Shown: in pieces, positions 6,738 through 9,352 of the stretch
Position numbering within the stretch: position 1 is the stretch's first letter
How the letters are laid out: every line of letters starts with the position of its first letter
Assembly (NCBI GenBank): GCA_004558865.1
Contig: SFCY01000088.1
Coordinates: forward strand, 1 to 9,352
Direction: 5' to 3'
From: Bacteroidales bacterium
GTDB taxonomy: Bacteria; Bacteroidota; Bacteroidia; Bacteroidales; Bacteroidaceae
DNA: 9,352 nt
Notes under the pieces: generated by a model
The model's input: the letters and a program-made list of their open reading frames with translations, nothing else
Told to the model about the DNA's origin: nothing
Databases searched by the model: none
Program-made: the position numbers and the translations under genes

Positions 6738-7345
6738 TTTATCACCTTCACGGTGTGGCTCTCGCCGTTGTCGTAGACTTTCGTTTTGAGCACCACGCCA
6801 TGGTAGGACGCGTCCACTCTGCGCCCCATGAGGTCGGTGCTGACCACCTTGGCCACTCGGCGGCCTTCGCTGTCAGTCCGGCCGATGGCGGTCACCACCT
6901 GTCCGTCGCTGTAGACGATGGGCGAGCGGTACACCATGTCGCCGTCCTTGTAGATGGACTGCACGCCCACATGCGAATAGTCCTCAACGTAGAAGAACAG
7001 GTCGCGTGTCTCGCCACTGGCAAAGAAGTCGAGGTTGTCGCTGTAGCCGTAGGGCACGTCTGTCATGTCGGTCTTCACCTTGCTGTACCAGTCGTTGGTG
7101 AAAGTGTAGGGCTTGTCGTCGAAGTAGATGTTGTAGAACAGCTTCTCTGTGTCGAGCGCGTTGTCCTCAGTGTCGGTGGCTGGCAGCTTGAACGAGATTT
7201 CCCCGTAGCCCTGCAGGGCATAGTAGTCGGAAAACGAGTTGATGGTCGGCGTGGCGGGAGTCTGTGCCAAGGTTGGGAGCTGGATGGCCACGGCTGAAAG
7301 CAGAAGTAAGATTTTTCTCATAAGGAAAGATTTTAAGTTTATCAT
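6734..7345 (-). CDS. small secreted paralogue of the downstream protein's C-terminal module
   Basis: A 203-residue exported protein, first gene of a two-gene leftward unit. The signal peptide is MRKILLLLSAVAIQLPTLAQ (residues 9-28). The mature part aligns along its whole length with residues about 385-556 of the next protein: FSDYYALQGYGEISFKLP against FSDYMAYTKADGYGGIKFVLP, LFYNIYFDDKPYTF against LFYNMYFDGQLYTF, MTDVPYGYSD against MTDVPASYAD, VGVQSIYKDGDM against IGVQMVYKYDGM, and TDLMGRRV against YFDLSGRRV. The end (GVVLKTKVYDNGESHTVKVI) fits the type A sorting-domain pattern of type IX secretion. The ATG at 7345 sits in an A/T-rich context near the promoter; ATG at 7321 would give a more standard signal peptide and may be the true start. 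Function is unknown. Confidence 0.82.
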   Translation of the reverse strand: MINLKSFLMRKILLLLSAVAIQLPTLAQTPATPTINSFSDYYALQGYGEISFKLPATDTEDNALDTEKLFYNIYFDDKPYTFTNDWYSKVKTDMTDVPYGYSDNLDFFASGETRDLFFYVEDYSHVGVQSIYKDGDMVYRSPIVYSDGQVVTAIGRTDSEGRRVAKVVSTDLMGRRVDASYHGVVLKTKVYDNGESHTVKVIK

Positions 7346-7368
7346 TATGTTAGCAGTCTTCTATTTTG

Positions 7369-7401
7369 CAAAGTTAATCGTTTTTTGGTTATTCCCGCAA
7401 C
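7369..7401 (-). promoter_or_regulatory. promoter of the secreted two-gene unit
   Basis: Leftward strand: GTTG (7401-7398), 21 bases, then TAACTTTG (7376-7369), matching the Bacteroidetes TTG / TAnnTTTG consensus at correct spacing. The start codon at 7345 lies 24 bases further on; the alternative start at 7321 lies 48 bases on. Both are compatible. Confidence 0.75.
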
Positions 7402-7668
7402 GGTTTGCCATATTTTTTAGCGAAAAGATGTTGCAATGGCTTTCGGCCCGAGGCGGGAGACAGGACGCGGGCGCCAGACTGTAGTCTGGCGAACAGAACG
7501 AACAGGGCGACCCGCAAGGCGCAGGATGGAGCGGCCGATGGGTGAGCGCGAGGTGCAGGACTGGCGACCGCGAGGCTCGCGACGAGCCGGCGCGAGGCAC
7601 GGCTTTCGCATACGGATGGCGGCCTTTGCGGATATTCATCTTAAATTAACACAAATTTCCATTAAAAG
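7377..7668. other. GC-rich core of a divergent intergenic region
   Basis: Between two A/T-rich divergent promoters lies a markedly GC-rich stretch (about 7440-7620) with no supportable gene; the short frames on both strands are Arg/Pro-rich artefacts. It holds the palindrome at 7472-7491, a smaller one (CGCGAGGCTCGCG, 7569-7581), the imperfect direct repeat GCAAGGCGCAGGA / GCGAGGTGCAGGA (7514-7526, 7548-7560), and GCGAGG spaced exactly 22 bases apart at 7548, 7570 and 7592. Confidence 0.5.
7472..7491. repeat. 20-base palindrome related to the one at 4912-4945
   Basis: CGCCAGACT, GT, AGTCTGGCG: two perfect 9-base arms around a 2-base centre. The arms repeat the core of the longer palindrome at 4912-4945 (CGCCAGACT, CG, AGTCTGACG). 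Two copies in non-coding DNA 2.5 kb apart suggest a dispersed REP-like family. No T-run follows on either strand. Confidence 0.75.
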
Positions 7669-7700
7669 TTTGGCAATGAACATTTAAGGTAGTATCTTTG
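7669..7700 (+). promoter_or_regulatory. promoter of the glutamine synthetase gene
   Basis: TTTG (7669-7672), 20 bases, TATCTTTG (7693-7700): a textbook Bacteroidetes vegetative promoter. The leader to the ATG at 7737 is about 30 A/T-rich bases with no Shine-Dalgarno sequence. No palindromic operator was seen close to it. Confidence 0.85.
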
Positions 7701-7736
7701 CCGAAGTTAATCTACAAAAAACTTAAACCATAAATT

Positions 7737-9239
7737 ATGAGAAACTCGATTGAATATGCAGCCAATCCCATCGTGAGGGAGTTGCAGAAAGACCACACGA
7801 TGTTTACCAAGGAGGACATCATCCATTACATCGTGAGCCATCAGATCCGATTCGTCAACTTCATGTATCCCGCTGGCGACGGAAGGCTGAAGACCTTGAA
7901 TTTCGTCATCAACGACCTCGACTATCTCGACCTCATCCTTACGGGTGGCGAGCGCGTCGACGGCTCTTCGCTGTTCAACTTCATACCCTCGGGCTCTTCC
8001 GACCTCTATGTGATTCCGCGCTTCCGCACGGCATTCCTCGACCCGTTCAGCGCACAGCCAACGCTCTGCATGCTCTGCTCGTTCTTCAACCGCGACGGGC
8101 AGCTGCTCGACTCCTCGCCCGAGAACACGCTCCGCAAGGCCACCAAGGCCTTCCACGACGTGACGGGCATGCACTTCCACGCCATGGGCGAGCTGGAGTT
8201 CTACGTGATCCGGCCCAACGACAACCGCTTCAACGCCGTGGACCAGCGCGGCTACCACGAGTCGGGACCCTTCTCCAAGGGCGGCGAGTTCCGCAAGCTG
8301 TGCATGGAATACTTGGCCCAGGCGGGCTGCAACATCAAGTACGGCCACTCCGAGGTGGGCAACTTCATAGAGGACGGCTTCAACTACGAGCAGAACGAGA
8401 TTGAGTTCCTGCCCGTCCCCGCCCGCGAGGCCGCCGACCAGCTCGCCGTGGCCAAATGGTGCATACGCAACTTGGCCTACCGCGAGGGCGTCAACGTGAC
8501 CTTCGCGCCCAAGATCACCACGGGCAAGGCCGGAAGCGGACTCCATATCCACATGCGCATGGTGAAGGACGGCGTGAACCAGATGCTCGTCGACGGCCAG
8601 CTCTCCGACACGGCGCGCACCGCCATCGCCGGCATGATGGACCTGGCGCAGGGCATCACCGCCTTTGGCAACAAGAACCCGATGTCCTACTTCCGCCTCG
8701 TGCCCCATCAGGAGGCTCCCACCAACATCTGCTGGGGCATCAGCAACCGGTCGGCCCTCGTGCGCGTGCCCTTAGGCTGGACCAACAAGCTCGACATGCT
8801 CTCGCAGGCCAACCCGCAGGAAGAGAAGAAGATGCGCGACCTGAGCGACAAGCAGACCGTGGAGATGCGCTCCCCCGATGGCTCGGCCGACGTCTACCAG
8901 CTCATCGCCGGCTTGTGCGTGGCCTGCCGCCATGGCTTCGAGATGGAGCATCCGCTCGACGTGGCAAAGGCCACCTTTGTGGACGGCGACATCCACGACG
9001 AGGCCCACAAGCAGCAGCTGGCCGCCCTGAAGTCGCTGCCCGACAGCTGCGCCGCCTCTGCCGACTGCCTTGAGCGCCAGCGCGAGGTGTTCGAGAAGCA
9101 CGGCGTGTTCTCTCCCGCCATGATCGATTCCATTCTGGCCGATCTGCGCTCGTTCAACGACCGCACGCTGCGCACCGACGTGGCCAACGACCCCGAGGCC
9201 ATGGAGAAGCTCGTGAAGCGCTTCATCCACTGCGGATGA
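7737..9239 (+). CDS. glnA: glutamine synthetase (type I-like)
   Basis: A 500-residue cytoplasmic enzyme that would make glutamine from glutamate, ammonia and ATP. Family motifs in order: VDGSSLFNF (74-82, N-terminal beta-grasp domain), GELEFYV (151-157, metal ligands), YEQNEIEF (217-224), GSGLHIHM (266-273, glutamate/ATP binding), NKNPMSYFRLVPHQEAPTN (312-330) followed by ICWGISNRSALVR (331-343), and MRSPDGSADVY (377-387). Length is slightly above the classical 440-470 residues and far below GlnN (type III, about 730). The NLYDLPP-type adenylylation loop is not seen in the region after residue 390, so control by GlnE-type adenylylation is unlikely. A related gamma-glutamyl ligase cannot be excluded by motifs alone. 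It is a single-gene unit with its own promoter, transcribed away from the secreted pair. Confidence 0.93.
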   Translation: MRNSIEYAANPIVRELQKDHTMFTKEDIIHYIVSHQIRFVNFMYPAGDGRLKTLNFVINDLDYLDLILTGGERVDGSSLFNFIPSGSSDLYVIPRFRTAFLDPFSAQPTLCMLCSFFNRDGQLLDSSPENTLRKATKAFHDVTGMHFHAMGELEFYVIRPNDNRFNAVDQRGYHESGPFSKGGEFRKLCMEYLAQAGCNIKYGHSEVGNFIEDGFNYEQNEIEFLPVPAREAADQLAVAKWCIRNLAYREGVNVTFAPKITTGKAGSGLHIHMRMVKDGVNQMLVDGQLSDTARTAIAGMMDLAQGITAFGNKNPMSYFRLVPHQEAPTNICWGISNRSALVRVPLGWTNKLDMLSQANPQEEKKMRDLSDKQTVEMRSPDGSADVYQLIAGLCVACRHGFEMEHPLDVAKATFVDGDIHDEAHKQQLAALKSLPDSCAASADCLERQREVFEKHGVFSPAMIDSILADLRSFNDRTLRTDVANDPEAMEKLVKRFIHCG

Positions 9240-9253
9240 TTTCTTGATATTAT

Positions 9254-9340
9254 AGGCTGGTTCTATAAATTAGGCTGATAGAATAATCGATAAAGTGGAG
9301 TTGTCGTTTCGGTCGTCTTCTGCATCTATCGGTCTCAAAA
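9254..9340 (+). repeat. 87-base dispersed repeat, copy 2
   Basis: Same orientation and length as copy 1 at 4661-4747, with the 35-base right end identical (9306-9340) and the left 25 bases differing at only three positions. It begins 14 bases after the glnA stop codon, in the position of a 3' untranslated region. A weak TATAG/CTATA inverted repeat (9251-9255, 9262-9266) overlaps its left end. No classical terminator is seen between glnA and the window edge. Confidence 0.8.
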
Positions 9341-9352
9341 CGTCAAGTCTCA

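Noticed and set aside
7407..7441. GCCAT...ATGGC inverted repeat near the secreted-pair promoter
   Set aside because: Five-base arms with a loop of about 25 bases are expected by chance.
7707..8708. 333-codon leftward open frame opposite glnA
   Set aside because: Antisense of an unmistakable glutamine synthetase; composition (Val, Ala, His, Glu) is typical of mirrored GC-rich coding and no motif is visible.

Overview
The window looks like a chromosomal stretch from a GC-rich member of the Bacteroidales, most probably Prevotella or a close relative. Three things point there. The promoters match the Bacteroidetes consensus (TTG or TTTG, about 20 bases, then TAnnTTTG) rather than the E. coli type. 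The secreted proteins end in the 'DLxGRRV ... GVV' motif common at C-termini of exported Bacteroidetes proteins. The start codons lack clear Shine-Dalgarno sequences. The genus is an inference.

Layout from left to right. Bases 1-450 hold no convincing gene, only a possible C-terminal scrap of a secreted protein at the very edge. A strong bidirectional terminator (451-495) closes a leftward unit of three genes: a hexapeptide-repeat sugar O-acetyltransferase (3989-4546), cutC (3243-3992, overlapping it by 4 bases), and a large secreted transglutaminase-like protein (537-3152). The unit has a TAnnTTTG promoter element directly in front of it and a perfect 16-base palindrome further upstream. A 520-base intergenic region follows, containing an 87-base dispersed repeat and a long palindrome.

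Next comes a second leftward unit of two secreted proteins of unknown function (6734-7345, then 5067-6737), again with a 4-base stop/start overlap. The small protein is a stand-alone version of the C-terminal module of the large one, so the pair looks like a module duplication. A divergent intergenic region (7346-7736) carries a well-formed promoter at each end. Between them is a GC-rich stretch with a second palindrome related in sequence to the first. Rightwards lies a glutamine synthetase gene (7737-9239), followed at the window edge by a second copy of the 87-base repeat.

The genes do not form an obvious single pathway: glutamine synthetase is housekeeping nitrogen assimilation, and the others are envelope or accessory functions. 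No mobile element, CRISPR array, tRNA, rRNA or defence system was seen. The least ordinary items are the paired 87-base repeats (conserved ends, variable middle), the recurring palindrome, the paralogous secreted gene pair, and the multi-domain transglutaminase-like protein with an apparently dead second core and a cysteine-free thioredoxin-like tail.
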